DNA from: Paratractidigestivibacter sp963591565
Lineage (GTDB): Bacteria > Actinomycetota > Coriobacteriia > Coriobacteriales > Atopobiaceae
Assembly (NCBI GenBank): GCA_963591565.1
Contig: CAVAUD010000055.1
Span: 1-13,662 of the forward strand
Direction of reading: 5' to 3'
Length of the DNA: 13,662 nucleotides
The position numbers and the translations under genes are program-made. Shown piece after piece: positions 13,652 through 13,662 of the stretch (position 1 is the stretch's first letter; every line of letters begins with the position of its first letter). The notes beneath the pieces are model-generated. The model did no database searches. It saw only the letters and a program-made list of their open reading frames with translations, and was not told the origin of the DNA.

Positions 13652-13662
13652 AAGACCCCTCC

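Overview
The window is GC-rich bacterial DNA with tightly packed genes. There are no rRNA or tRNA genes, no transposase and no CRISPR array. A twin-arginine lipoprotein signal, a Gram-positive-type glucose-6-phosphate isomerase fold and the codon usage suggest a high-GC Gram-positive anaerobe, perhaps an actinobacterium of the Coriobacteriia (Olsenella/Collinsella-like). That placement is a guess from sequence style only.

Layout. At the left edge (1-132) are four copies of a roughly 25-bp repeat; the last two form an intrinsic terminator. A leftward operon runs from about 5289 to 175: ABC permease, ABC ATPase, Tat-lipoprotein binding protein (all of the sulfonate/taurine/nitrate importer type), a NagB-like sugar-amine deaminase/isomerase and a NagA-like deacetylase. 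A 454-bp divergent control region (5078-5531) separates it from a rightward operon: LacI-family regulator, class II fructose-bisphosphate-type aldolase, phosphofructokinase-like sugar kinase, triose-phosphate-isomerase-like protein, LarA-like nickel-pincer racemase and a glucose-6-phosphate-isomerase-like protein. The last gene meets a leftward TauE/SafE anion exporter gene tail to tail, with a 17-bp overlap.

Reading as a system. The enzyme set looks like amino-sugar catabolism plus upper glycolysis, but it sits between a sulfonate-type importer and a sulfite/organosulfonate-type exporter. Several enzymes keep their catalytic residues yet have lost the residues that hold the 6- or 3-phosphate in classical family members: NagB-like (loop, Arg and Lys), NagA-like (inter-subunit Arg), PGI-like (phosphate loop) and TIM-like (both C-terminal phosphate loops). 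The kinase and aldolase would still allow phosphorylation at C1 and cleavage to dihydroxyacetone phosphate. My working hypothesis is a pathway for a hexose or N-acetylhexosamine whose C6 carries something other than phosphate, most attractively a sulfonate. It would yield a 3-carbon sulfo-product (sulfolactaldehyde or sulfolactate), which the TIM-like and LarA-like enzymes would isomerise or racemise and TauE would export. A 6-deoxy or 6-O-sulfated sugar is also possible.

Regulation. A LacI-type near-palindrome with a central CG lies just downstream of the importer promoter. Twelve bases of it (ACGTTTAAGCTG) recur in the exporter promoter 8.3 kb away, so both are probably controlled by the LacI-family protein encoded between them. 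All functional assignments beyond family level are inference from sequence read by eye.
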